A stretch of DNA of 64,000 nucleotides, from the NCBI RefSeq assembly GCF_030125375.1, contig NZ_JASJUU010000003.1, forward strand, positions 820,247 through 884,246, read 5' to 3'. The position numbers and the translations under genes are program-made. Positions 27,141-35,915 of the stretch are shown piece by piece. The DNA comes from Pseudoalteromonas umbrosa (lineage in GTDB: Bacteria > Pseudomonadota > Gammaproteobacteria > Enterobacterales > Alteromonadaceae). Numbering within the stretch: position 1 is the first letter of the stretch; each line of letters starts with the position of its first letter. Below the pieces are notes generated by a model. The model made no database searches. It saw only the letters and a list, made by a program, of their open reading frames with translations, and was not told the origin of the DNA.

Positions 27141-29312
27141 ATGTTAAATGTTGCTGAGAAGCTGAATTTTGGATTTTTCAACAAGTTGGATTTAGTGATC
27201 CAAACTGACAGTGCTAGTAGCGGTATTGCTTGTTTATCGATGATTCTTCAATTTTACAAAAAAGATGGTAACTACAATAAGCTAAAGCGAGATTGTGATG
27301 TTAACAGTCAGGGGATGTGTGTTGATCAAGTAAATCGAGTCGCAAATACGTTGGGATTTAATTCAAGGGTCGTCAATGTATCATCCTCTGATTTCCATAA
27401 AGTATCTACTCCTTGTATTTTACATCGTTCTGGAAGCCAGTTTGTTGTTCTAAAAGATATCAATAAAAGACATGCAACGATTTATGATCCTCAAGGAGAA
27501 ATTAAGAAAATATCGACAGAAGATTTCTTAGATGAGTTTGAAAGTGCTGTAATTGAATTAACGCCGAATGTAAGCTTTGATGACGCAAACCCCGTTCGTG
27601 AAAATAGAAAATTTTCCTGGAGCAAGATGCTTGGCACGACCACTGGACTTAGATCATCTTTATTTACAGTGCTTGTGTTGGCGTTTATGTTGGAAATTTC
27701 CGCACTCATGCTACCGATAATCACCCAGATAACTTATGACCATGTGATTGTTACCCACGATTTAAACTTATTAACAACGCTTGGGATAGCAATGATTTTG
27801 CTGCAGATAATTCGAGTGATTATCAACACATTGAGGGCGTGGGCTGTAATGGTGATGAGCGCGTCATTGAATATACAGTGGTTCGCCAACGTGTTTTCGC
27901 ATATGGTGCATTTACCCCCAGCTTGGTTTAGCAAGCATCACCTCGGGGATATTGTTTCTAGATTTGAATCAATTCACCCAATTCAAGGGATGGCGACAAC
28001 AAGGTCAATCGAGGTTGGTCTTGATGGCGTGATGTCTATTGGGGTATTAGCAATGATGTTTTTTTATAACCCATTGCTTGCTCTCATTGTGGTGGCATCC
28101 GTCATTTTATATTTCTTATTGAGAATGCTTTGGTATCGAGCTGAAAAAAAATCTACAGAAGAAAATGTAATTTACTCTGCACAGCAACATTCGGTTTTAC
28201 TTGAAACATTAAGAAGTGTGAAAACGATTAGCCTATTTAATGGATTAGAGCAGAGAAAGTCTTTATGGCTTAATCGATTAGTCGCGGAAAGAAATGCGAA
28301 TCTAAAAACGCAGCGTATTAGGATCCTTACTGAAAGTAGTTATTGGATCTTATTCGGTATAGAGACAGTAGCAGTTTTATGGTTAGGTGCACTTTTTGTA
28401 ATGGATAACACTTGGTCTATTGGCATGATGGTGGCTTTTATTGTTTATAAAGATCAATTTATAGCACGGTCAATCGGGGTCGTAGACAAGGTACTTGAAT
28501 TTAAAATAATAGGTGTTCAAGTTGAACGGTTATCTGGAATTGTGCTTACTGAGCGAGAAAAAATTTATCCGGCCTTGGTGCAGGTAAGTGAATTGGAGCC
28601 GAAATTAGAGGTGAACAATGTGTCATTTAGTTATAACCAGAACAATAAGGCTATTTTACAAGATTGCAGTATTACCGCTAATCCTGGTGAGAGTATCGCC
28701 ATAATAGGCCCTTCGGGCTGTGGGAAAACAACACTATTAAATTTGATGTTGGGGCTTGCTGAACCTAATGCTGGGGAGGTGAAATTTGGCGGCGTACAAC
28801 TTAATCAAATTGGCACTATGGAATATAGAGATACGATTGGTGCGGTCATGCAAGATGATGCCTTACTGTCAGGGACTGTGGCCGAAAATATTGCTTTTTT
28901 TGATAGTGATGCAGACACAGATAAGATAATTGAATGCGCCAAAATAGCTTCTGTGCATGAAGAAATTGTCAAAATGCCACTTGGTTATCAAACATTGGTA
29001 GGTGATATGGGCTCTACTTTATCTGGTGGGCAAAAACAAAGGATATTACTGGCAAGAGCATTATATAAAAACCCTAAAATTTTGTTTTTAGATGAGGCAA
29101 CTAGTCAGTTAGATGTGTTGAATGAGGAATTTATTAACACCTCAGTTAGAAGCTTAGGGATCACAACGGTTGTGATTGCACACCGCCCAGATACTATCAA
29201 AATGGCAGATAAAATATACTTGATCGAAGATGGGAAGGCGAAATTAGTTGAAATTGACATTCTGGAACAACTGAAAAACAAAGCTATTACGACCGAAGGC
29301 GTAGCATTGTAA
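27141..29312 (+). CDS. ABC exporter with inactive C39-like peptidase domain
   Basis: The 723 residues are an N-terminal C39-like domain (about 15-135), a six-helix transmembrane domain (about 165-445) and an ATPase with IIGPSGCGKTTLLN, LSGGQKQRILLARAL and ILFLDEATSQLD. In true C39 peptidases the catalytic Cys sits in DCGxAC; here that spot is Ser (SSGIACL), and the catalytic His position before FVVL is Gln. The domain thus cannot cleave a leader and probably binds or docks the substrate, as the C39-like domain of RTX HlyB does. Together with the short adaptor at 26397 it would export a peptide, a protein or the cluster product. The gene has a modest gap to a glycosyltransferase gene downstream. 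Confidence 0.88.
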   Translation: MLNVAEKLNFGFFNKLDLVIQTDSASSGIACLSMILQFYKKDGNYNKLKRDCDVNSQGMCVDQVNRVANTLGFNSRVVNVSSSDFHKVSTPCILHRSGSQFVVLKDINKRHATIYDPQGEIKKISTEDFLDEFESAVIELTPNVSFDDANPVRENRKFSWSKMLGTTTGLRSSLFTVLVLAFMLEISALMLPIITQITYDHVIVTHDLNLLTTLGIAMILLQIIRVIINTLRAWAVMVMSASLNIQWFANVFSHMVHLPPAWFSKHHLGDIVSRFESIHPIQGMATTRSIEVGLDGVMSIGVLAMMFFYNPLLALIVVASVILYFLLRMLWYRAEKKSTEENVIYSAQQHSVLLETLRSVKTISLFNGLEQRKSLWLNRLVAERNANLKTQRIRILTESSYWILFGIETVAVLWLGALFVMDNTWSIGMMVAFIVYKDQFIARSIGVVDKVLEFKIIGVQVERLSGIVLTEREKIYPALVQVSELEPKLEVNNVSFSYNQNNKAILQDCSITANPGESIAIIGPSGCGKTTLLNLMLGLAEPNAGEVKFGGVQLNQIGTMEYRDTIGAVMQDDALLSGTVAENIAFFDSDADTDKIIECAKIASVHEEIVKMPLGYQTLVGDMGSTLSGGQKQRILLARALYKNPKILFLDEATSQLDVLNEEFINTSVRSLGITTVVIAHRPDTIKMADKIYLIEDGKAKLVEIDILEQLKNKAITTEGVAL

Positions 29313-29386
29313 ATTTTAATTTTTATGGGCGCTATCGTGCCCGAATTAACCCAAACTGAAGTTTTAACTTTTAAGGTGAAAGTAGT

Positions 29387-30958
29387 ATGAGTGATAATAT
29401 ATTTCTTTCGATTATCATAAACGCATTTAGTTGTCCTGAACTGATTAGCCGAGCGATACACAGTATAAGAAAGCAAGAATTCCCAAGTTATGAGATCATC
29501 GTAATCTCCAATGGGTCAAAATATGATTATGCATTAGATAAAAATATTAAATACTTTGCATCTGAGAAAGAAATTAACTTTGCTCAAGTCGTCAATGCGG
29601 GGGTTGAGCTAGCTGCTGGGGACTATGTCACTATTTTACATGGTAATTGCATAATCGAAGATGGCTTTATCGCTTCATTATATGATGCTTATCACCATAA
29701 CGAGAATCGCCCAGATTTTTCGTGGAGTGGGTTTGTTTATCATGAAATGGGACTAAAACAGCCGGAACCAAAAGCACACATATGGTCTGGTTTGTGGGGG
29801 GAGGGGGATTACTTTTCACTAAAGTCCCTGTCGATTGGAAAATATTTTGGGCTGACATATCGAAGAGATGCCCTTAAATCTATTGGTAATTTTGACCCAA
29901 GATATAACTTGTATCCTGAGGTTGAGGTAGCAATTAGAATGTTATCTAGCGGTTTTAAGCCGGTAGAAGTTAGCAATACTCGTGTTATTTATAATTACGA
30001 AGAAAACCCCGAGCAAAGCGCTTTCACTCATGATATTGGGATTGGTATCACTGAGCTAAAAGATATATTGGAAAAGCATGAAAATTATTTTTCAAACAAT
30101 GTTCACGAGAAAAGTGTTGTTTCACGAAGAATAGATCATCTTCACTTAAAGGAGAAAATAAGTGATGTAGAAAAAAGCAAGCCTCTGTTTTCTATCGTTA
30201 TACCGACATACAACCGACAGGATATGCTCTATAGAGCCCTCGATAGCGCTATTGCTCAAAGTTACAAAAACTTTGAGGTGATTGTCGTAGATGATGGGTC
30301 TAGTAAGCGCTATGACATGAGTGACTATAAGCAATATAGCCATGTTACCTACATAAAAAATGATGTGAATGTTGGGCAAGCTGCGTCTAGAAATGTAGGT
30401 GCTCGTAATGCAAACGGCGCTTATATCGTATTTTTAGATGACGATGATGAGCTAGATTCTGATTTCCTTGCTAAAACACTTAATGCTTATAAGCAAAAGA
30501 ATTTTGAAGTGGATTTCTCCTGGTCTAAAGTCACGTTTGTGCGCGATGAGGGCGATCGTATCATACGACGGGTGCATGAGTGGCCTGACTATTTTATCGG
30601 AGATAATCAAATTAATGAGAAGGCTTTGACTATTGGGCTTGGTTTTGGGGTTACTGTTCGAAAAGACGTGTTTAATGACTTAAATGGCTTAGATGGAGAG
30701 TTTAAAGTTGTTGAGGATACTGAGTTTTTTGCTCGCTTATTGGCTAAAGGATATCGGCCGATGGAAATATCAGATGCAAACATCAACGTACATGATCATA
30801 CGAATGTGAGACTCACAAAAAATGACAGCCTTAGGGAAAGAAAAATGTTTGAATGCCAGTTAATATTAGATAAGTATCAACAATTTTTTGAGAAAGACTT
30901 TCAATGTCAAAGCTCATTAAGGTGGCAAATAGATAGAATACGGCTAGGAATTGACTAG
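29387..30958 (+). CDS. Tandem GT2 glycosyltransferase, first domain degenerate
   Basis: The 523 residues form two GT-A (family 2) domains. The second (about 262-523) opens with FSIVIPTYNRQDMLYRALDS and has IVFLDDDDEL, the DxD metal/nucleotide site, so it should be active. The first (1-250) keeps the fold (LSIIINAFSCPELISRAIHS) but reads TILHGNCII where the DxD belongs, so it is probably structural or binds acceptor. Both domains end in a similar helical tail (ELKDILEKHENYF, ECQLILDKYQQFF), which is also shared by the two GT2 proteins at 35078 and 35916. It lies last in the plus-strand exporter series. Acceptor and sugar are unknown. Confidence 0.85.
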   Translation: MSDNIFLSIIINAFSCPELISRAIHSIRKQEFPSYEIIVISNGSKYDYALDKNIKYFASEKEINFAQVVNAGVELAAGDYVTILHGNCIIEDGFIASLYDAYHHNENRPDFSWSGFVYHEMGLKQPEPKAHIWSGLWGEGDYFSLKSLSIGKYFGLTYRRDALKSIGNFDPRYNLYPEVEVAIRMLSSGFKPVEVSNTRVIYNYEENPEQSAFTHDIGIGITELKDILEKHENYFSNNVHEKSVVSRRIDHLHLKEKISDVEKSKPLFSIVIPTYNRQDMLYRALDSAIAQSYKNFEVIVVDDGSSKRYDMSDYKQYSHVTYIKNDVNVGQAASRNVGARNANGAYIVFLDDDDELDSDFLAKTLNAYKQKNFEVDFSWSKVTFVRDEGDRIIRRVHEWPDYFIGDNQINEKALTIGLGFGVTVRKDVFNDLNGLDGEFKVVEDTEFFARLLAKGYRPMEISDANINVHDHTNVRLTKNDSLRERKMFECQLILDKYQQFFEKDFQCQSSLRWQIDRIRLGID

Positions 30959-31181
30959 CTTTCTTGTGTTTTTGGTATGAGGGGCTGTGATAATTACACA
31001 TAGTTATTGGAGCAACTTTATCTTGTGACACAATGATTTTTTCAAACTACCCTGATGGTCTGATACTGGATTGGTAGTTGGCATATGGTCGATTGGATGA
31101 GTCAAGAGCTAGGGTTACATCAGGTAGGCTTCATGCTACCCGCCACGCCACTGCCATCAAAGTTTACTTTTAATTAGATGT

Positions 31182-31213
31182 AATAAACCCCGCTATGACT
31201 AGCGGGGTTTATT
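31182..31213. terminator. Strong bidirectional terminator between the GT2 gene and cmcJ
   Basis: A perfect 14-bp stem (AATAAACCCCGCTA / TAGCGGGGTTTATT) with a TGAC tetraloop lies between convergent genes. The GC-rich core and A/T-rich feet make it work in both directions. Confidence 0.85.
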
Positions 31214-31253
31214 GATATTATGGTTCAACGGGATGATAGGACCAAGATTGTGA

Positions 31254-32129
31254 TTATTCTTCATAAAATACCATAGCGCGGACTTCAATTGAGGACCTTA
31301 ACATACCCACCTTTGGTCCATCTTCATCAAAGAATGAAGTGTGAGGACAAACTCCTGATATGTCACTTAGCACCCGAGACTTGAAGGGCGCTATCTTATT
31401 TTGTAACACTTTAGAGCTGCTATCAAAGCACTTAAATACAAGTGCTTCGTTAGGAGTTAATGCACTCCAATAATACCACTTATGATTTTTATTAAATTTG
31501 AGCGAGTAGTTTTCTTTATCTTTTAACCAAGGTGGAAAAACCAACTGGGTATCAACAAGGTCTGCATGCGGATCAATTGTTTGATAATCACAAAGTGCGA
31601 TATGATGATTTCTAACCGCCTTAAATAAAGGTCTCCAAAAATTAATTATCTGAAACCTTCCAAATCTTTTGTCCAATGCTAAATAAGGCTTTGCCCGTTG
31701 ATAGGCGCTGTTGGGGTTCTGGTCAGCATGTACCCTGGGGTGAGATTTTAAAACCCCTGACTGGCTTTCATGTGAAGTATGTTCACACCTTACAGTTGTA
31801 TCAAAAAATATTATGTCGTCAAAATTTAGTTGCTTATATAGTAAGCTTTTTATTTCCTGTTGATAGGCAAGAACAGCATGATCGTGTTTGCTGAATAGAT
31901 CATTCTGATCAACTTTTGATGAAATAGTCGTTAATTCGAAGCCATTTTGTTCTAAAGTGATATTTTTTGAAGCTTTCCTTAAGTCTGTGACAAGAACATC
32001 TCGGGTGTCTATCGCAAAGTTGTATATATAGTTAGGCGAGTCACTTATGCCATCAATCACCCATGGTTCATGCTCTGAAGAACCGGATAAAGGTGCGCCG
32101 TAATCTAATTTTGCTACTGGATGTCTCAT
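31254..32129 (-). CDS. cmcJ: Cephem 7-alpha-hydroxylase/methoxylase CmcJ
   Basis: A 291-residue member of the CmcJ (7-alpha-cephem methoxylase P8) oxygenase family. Shared features are RVHADQN (the His-x-Asp iron site, about 132-138), GRFQIINFWRPL, IALCDYQTIDP with a following HADLV, KWYYWSALTPNEALVFKCFDS, PHTSFFDEDGP with the distal His, and the C-terminal SSIEVRAMVF. CmcJ hydroxylates C7 of the cephem and, with CmcI, gives the 7-alpha-methoxy group. It starts at ATG 32129 with AAGGA upstream. Unlike in Streptomyces it is not next to cmcI but 10 kb away on the other strand, downstream of a sulfotransferase gene. Its presence turns the prediction from a cephalosporin into a cephamycin. Confidence 0.86.
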   Translation of the reverse strand: MRHPVAKLDYGAPLSGSSEHEPWVIDGISDSPNYIYNFAIDTRDVLVTDLRKASKNITLEQNGFELTTISSKVDQNDLFSKHDHAVLAYQQEIKSLLYKQLNFDDIIFFDTTVRCEHTSHESQSGVLKSHPRVHADQNPNSAYQRAKPYLALDKRFGRFQIINFWRPLFKAVRNHHIALCDYQTIDPHADLVDTQLVFPPWLKDKENYSLKFNKNHKWYYWSALTPNEALVFKCFDSSSKVLQNKIAPFKSRVLSDISGVCPHTSFFDEDGPKVGMLRSSIEVRAMVFYEE

Positions 32130-32625
32130 TACACATATTTCCTTTTATATTTTTATTTTGAGATAAGCAAAAGCCGATGATTCAGAGCATCATGATATTT
32201 TTAAACGCAGTATCAAAAACTAATTTATGCAAGAGCCCGTTTTCAAAAGTAATAAATACTATTACAAAACGTATGCGTTTAACGGTGTTATCTCTAATTT
32301 ATATTTTCATTTTTTTAACTTTACCAGTATTTTTCTCTACAATAAATGAACTCATTGATATTCAACGATTCTCAAGCTCTCAGTTAGGCAATAAAGTTGG
32401 TTGGGTCTAGCAGTGATTAACATTTATAGTCTGTGACTATCATTATTAAAGCCTAGATTTTTAATGATATTTCATTAATTAATAAAGTATCTATTGATAG
32501 TTTCTTATAGTTGCTATTCAATCAGCGTATAGTCAAATCATGCAGAGATTGGCGTTTAGGTTTTGGTAGAGCTTTCCAACCTCTACTTCGATCTTTAGTA
32601 TAGGAGCTAGTTGGGGCACTAATTC
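32130..32625. other. Intergenic region upstream of cmcJ
   Basis: Nearly 500 bases between the sulfotransferase gene and cmcJ on the same strand. A 77-codon plus-strand frame here (32177-32410) lacks a ribosome site and I do not believe it. The region presumably carries a promoter for cmcJ; I see no clear repeat or RNA gene. Confidence 0.35.
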
Positions 32626-33453
32626 TTAGTCATTGAACCCCCATTTCCTGACATCAAACCCGTACACATCATTTAGCTTAAGCATACTGTCTTTCAGTTC
32701 ATTGTGGAGAAATTTCATTTCTGTTTCAGTGAGTTTTCTTGCTTTTTTTGGGAGTAGCTTTTGCAATGTTTGAGTTAAAGCATGTTTTAGTGTTTTTGGT
32801 ATCCATAAAAGTTCTTTATCAGACTCTAGCTTATTGATAATAAAGTCCGCTTTTGAAAGAGGGCGAGTTTGGTTTTTTATTTCGTAGTTATTTGGGAAGT
32901 AATCATGTGATAGGTCTAAAAAGTCATATACTTTTTTTAATACACTATCGGGATCAGCCTTTAATTCATCAAAATCTAGAATTAGGATGTCGGAAGTAGA
33001 AAAGTACTTCTTGAATTGCTCCAACTGCAAGAAATAATTACAAGTATCAATGAGTTGCTTATCTAAAATATCCGGCTTCCATTTTGACCACCTTTGCATA
33101 TGACTATAGTGACTTTGGATGCGTTCGAAAGGGTTTCTAATAATATAGATAATTTTTGGCGATATTCCATATTCAAAGATCTTCTTTGGAACGTCCTTCT
33201 CTATCGGATATTTTGTATATCCAGTAGAGCCATCTAGAGTGTATTTATGTTTTGCTTCATCAAAATTAAAAAGTTCACTATAACTAGTAACATTTACTCC
33301 ATGACTTTGCATATCGGAAAAGAATTCAGGTTCTTTTGTAATTGAGGGGCAAATTTCTGGATGACTTGATAAATAGTTAAACAAAGAGCTAGTTCCACAT
33401 TTCATTGCCCCAATAATCATAGCATGTGCATCTTTTGGTATTAGTTTTGACAT
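32626..33453 (-). CDS. PAPS-dependent sulfotransferase
   Basis: The start at 33453 is chosen because AAGGAG lies 4 nt before it; an ATG five codons earlier has no such site. The 275 residues show the 5'-phosphosulfate loop MIIGAMKCGTSSLFNYLSSH and the 3'-phosphate motif IIYIIRNPFERIQSHYSHM, plus SITKEPEFFSD typical of heparan/Stf-type enzymes. It moves sulfate from PAPS to a hydroxyl or amine of a sugar or small molecule. No signal or membrane anchor is seen, so it acts in the cytoplasm. Its place beside cmcJ and the GT2 genes suggests sulfation of a sugar or hydroxyl on the cephem product, which would be unusual for this antibiotic class. Confidence 0.87.
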   Translation of the reverse strand: MSKLIPKDAHAMIIGAMKCGTSSLFNYLSSHPEICPSITKEPEFFSDMQSHGVNVTSYSELFNFDEAKHKYTLDGSTGYTKYPIEKDVPKKIFEYGISPKIIYIIRNPFERIQSHYSHMQRWSKWKPDILDKQLIDTCNYFLQLEQFKKYFSTSDILILDFDELKADPDSVLKKVYDFLDLSHDYFPNNYEIKNQTRPLSKADFIINKLESDKELLWIPKTLKHALTQTLQKLLPKKARKLTETEMKFLHNELKDSMLKLNDVYGFDVRKWGFND

Positions 33454-33805
33454 ATTTCTCCTTAACATTTTGGTGTCATTATTTTTAATTAAACTTAACT
33501 TAAAGTGACGCGTATGTTAAACTTTAATTTTTATTGTGTCGGATTTATATTTTCGTAATTTTATTCATTATTGTTTTGGTTAGGTGTGCAGTTATATAAA
33601 TTCAAGCGCATTATTAATTAACTTGCTAAAAAATTACTTTCTGTTATTAAATTTTGGTGATTAAGCTGATGCTTAAACCTAGTAAATTTATCGGTATAAA
33701 CCTATTTTTTAGCAGAAAGGGTTCTGAATTATTAACATGGGAGGCGTTTTATGAATTTTGAATCTAAATCGTCTTTGGTAGTCACTTTTAACTAGAAATG
33801 CTCAC
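33454..33805. promoter_or_regulatory. Divergent intergenic region with a short leader ORF
   Basis: The region separates the sulfotransferase (minus) from the deacetylase (plus). It is AT-rich. A 14-codon frame at 33751-33795 (MNFESKSSLVVTFN) has a strong GGGAGG site 6 nt upstream and stops 10 nt before the deacetylase ATG, which itself has no good ribosome site. Translational coupling through the leader is plausible. Confidence 0.4.
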
Positions 33806-34969
33806 ATGTCAGACACATTAAGATGTAAATTTCCCCTAAAGTCTTTGGCTCCATCAAAGCTCCCACCATTAGGCCTTAAGTTAAAAGAGACCCCTATGTT
33901 TGTTTCTTTTGGTTTTGATGACAATGAAAGCCCAGGTTACTCACAAATGGCTCAGGGAGGCGGAGGAATGGCTTGGCTTTTAGAGTTTTTTAAAGACAAG
34001 GTTAATCCGTCAGGAACAGGTAACCCGATGACATTTGATGGCGAGCCTGTGCGTGTAACTTTTTTCAACGTTGGAGCATATATCACTGAGGAATTTGGTG
34101 ATAATGCTGAATGGATAAAAAAATCATGGTTTGAAGCTTTTCAACAGGGCCATGAAATAGGAAATCATACCTTTAACCATGCATTAGGTGGAGAAACTCG
34201 CAGCGAAGATGAGTGGTTATGGCAAATTGAAAAATGCAATGATATGTTGTGTAGACCATATATAGAGTCGGATACTAAAACTTTTAATGAGTTGACAGGT
34301 ATTGGTTTAACCCCACAGGATATTAAAGGCTTTAGACCTCCTTGCTTACATTATAATGATAACCTATTCAAAGCCATGTCTAAGGTAGGCATCCTCTATG
34401 ATACAGGCATACAAGAAGGAAGACAGAAAGATCAAGTCGGAGGTGACCATTATTGGCCATATTCTCTGGACCATGAAAGCCCAGTAAATAAAGTTTTGTC
34501 GCAATGGGGGGAGTCAGAGCCATTGGGCTACTACCCGGGCTTGTGGGCACTTCCTGTATATCCATTTATCGTCCCCGATGATAACGAAGTTAAAAAGTAT
34601 GGCTTAGATTATTCATTGAGAGAGTTAGCCGCATCAAGGTGTGACTACTTTAATGTCGATAATGGAAAGATAACTGGCTTTGATTACAACCTGTTTTATA
34701 TATTAAAGTTTAACAAGAACGAAATATTGGCAACACTTAAGCATACCTTGAATTTGAGATTAGCTGGTAATCGAACTCCTATGCTGATAGGTATGCATAG
34801 TGGAATTTTTCACGACAATAAGACGGATTTAGATATGCCGGCGTCAATTAGGCGAGAAATACTAGAAGAGTTCGTAGAATACTTACAGACGAAGAAAGAA
34901 GTGAGAATAGTAAGGTTTGATCAGGTTTTGGAATGGATAAGAAGCCCTTACCCTCTTAGTGTAGATTGA
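33806..34969 (+). CDS. NodB-type (CE4) deacetylase, cytoplasmic
   Basis: The 387 residues carry the CE4 polysaccharide-deacetylase motifs: VSFGFDDN (first motif, usually TFDDG), GHEIGNHTFNH with the zinc HTxxH, and GFRPPCL. A final MLIGMHSGIF supplies the later His. CE4 enzymes remove N- or O-acetyl groups from sugars, though some act on small amides. There is no signal peptide and the start MSDTLRCK is soluble, so it is unlikely to work on peptidoglycan or capsule outside the cell. In this cluster it might deacetylate a sugar attached by the GT genes or remove an acetyl group added by the GNAT protein at 8253. The GT2 genes face it from the other side. Confidence 0.8.
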   Translation: MSDTLRCKFPLKSLAPSKLPPLGLKLKETPMFVSFGFDDNESPGYSQMAQGGGGMAWLLEFFKDKVNPSGTGNPMTFDGEPVRVTFFNVGAYITEEFGDNAEWIKKSWFEAFQQGHEIGNHTFNHALGGETRSEDEWLWQIEKCNDMLCRPYIESDTKTFNELTGIGLTPQDIKGFRPPCLHYNDNLFKAMSKVGILYDTGIQEGRQKDQVGGDHYWPYSLDHESPVNKVLSQWGESEPLGYYPGLWALPVYPFIVPDDNEVKKYGLDYSLRELAASRCDYFNVDNGKITGFDYNLFYILKFNKNEILATLKHTLNLRLAGNRTPMLIGMHSGIFHDNKTDLDMPASIRREILEEFVEYLQTKKEVRIVRFDQVLEWIRSPYPLSVD

Positions 34970-35017
34970 ATATTACCGTTTTTTCGCCTTATTAAGATAT
35001 AGATATTATTATTTATT

Positions 35018-35060
35018 TGTGCACGTGATGAATCGCTCAGCGTGCACATGGGTTTTCTAT
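35018..35060. terminator. Hairpin between convergent deacetylase and GT2 genes
   Basis: Arms TGTGCACG (35018-35025) and CGTGCACA (35041-35048) with a 15-nt loop, followed by TGGGTTTTC and more T. It lies between convergent stops and probably terminates the deacetylase transcript. Confidence 0.5.
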
Positions 35061-35077
35061 TTTTATACATAGATTAA

Positions 35078-35914
35078 TTAAGATAAGGAGAGAGCAGCAC
35101 TGGCGTCCTTTGCAATATTTGAGTTTTCTTTTAAAATTAACCTTTCTAGCTTCCAGTGAAGCATGCTTTTAGCCATAAAGTCTTTGTTAAAAAATTCACT
35201 GTAGCTTTCTAAAATATAATTAATCTCTTTTATCTGATTGCTGATGCTTATTTTTTCTGATCTTGCTCGTGATCTCTTATCAAGGTAGTAATAAACTGAG
35301 TTACTTTTATTTTCTGATGGAATACATCCGTAGCTAATAAGCTTTGAGAATAAGTCGATATTTTTATGTTCTTTTATAGTTTCACTTAATCCCCCTGTTT
35401 CAATAAAAGCCAATGTAGGCATAAATATTCCCCAGTGCATATTAATTTGAAATAATCGGATGCAGATGGCTTGATCAAAATCTACCGTAGCTTCCCAGTG
35501 CTTTTTGTATACTTGCTTCGGTGTCACGCTTTCATCAACATAAGAAATGGGATGCCAGAGTAAGGCCTTATCCTCTTTGTCTTGTTTTAAAATAAAATAA
35601 GCGTGTTCTAAGAAGCCTGGTGGTAGTTCGTTATTACTATCCAAAAATAGGAGATATTTTCCAACTGCGAGTGATGCGCTCAAATTTCGTGCTCTAGTTT
35701 CAGATGTGGCAGCCCCTGCAGGGTTAAATTGGACGCTGAGCTCAGGTGGAAATTTATGTTCGTTGTTTGACTGCAGCTGAGGTTCAGAATCGGCAATGAT
35801 AATTTCAAAGCCGGTAAAATTTTGATCCTTTATGCTGTTTAAAAGCCTTTGAGTGCCTTCTGTATTATTTGATTTGGTTATAATGATAGAGAAGTAAGGT
35901 CTAGTTATTGTCAT
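35078..35914 (-). CDS. GT2-family glycosyltransferase-like protein, degenerate DxD
   Basis: The 278 residues have the GT-A fold (YFSIIITKSNNTEGTQRLLNSI at the N terminus), but the metal-binding motif reads LFLDSNNEL where active relatives have LFLDDDD. It may therefore be inactive or only bind acceptor. The C-terminal helical tail (EINYILESYSEFFNKDFMAKS) matches the tails of the other GT2 domains in the window. It starts 1 nt after the stop of the active GT2 gene at 35916, so the two are translated as a pair. The pair mirrors the degenerate-plus-active tandem protein at 29387. Confidence 0.78.
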   Translation of the reverse strand: MTITRPYFSIIITKSNNTEGTQRLLNSIKDQNFTGFEIIIADSEPQLQSNNEHKFPPELSVQFNPAGAATSETRARNLSASLAVGKYLLFLDSNNELPPGFLEHAYFILKQDKEDKALLWHPISYVDESVTPKQVYKKHWEATVDFDQAICIRLFQINMHWGIFMPTLAFIETGGLSETIKEHKNIDLFSKLISYGCIPSENKSNSVYYYLDKRSRARSEKISISNQIKEINYILESYSEFFNKDFMAKSMLHWKLERLILKENSNIAKDASAALSLS

Positions 35915-35915
35915 T

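Noticed and set aside
31085..31177. 31-codon frame (starts MVDWMSQELG) downstream of the tandem GT2 gene, possibly a gene remnant
   Set aside because: Too short, no ribosome site, no recognisable family; could be the tail of a lost gene but cannot be supported.
32177..32410. 77-codon plus-strand frame with a hydrophobic stretch between cmcJ and the sulfotransferase gene
   Set aside because: No ribosome site, opposite strand to both neighbours, sequence looks like AT-rich chance coding.
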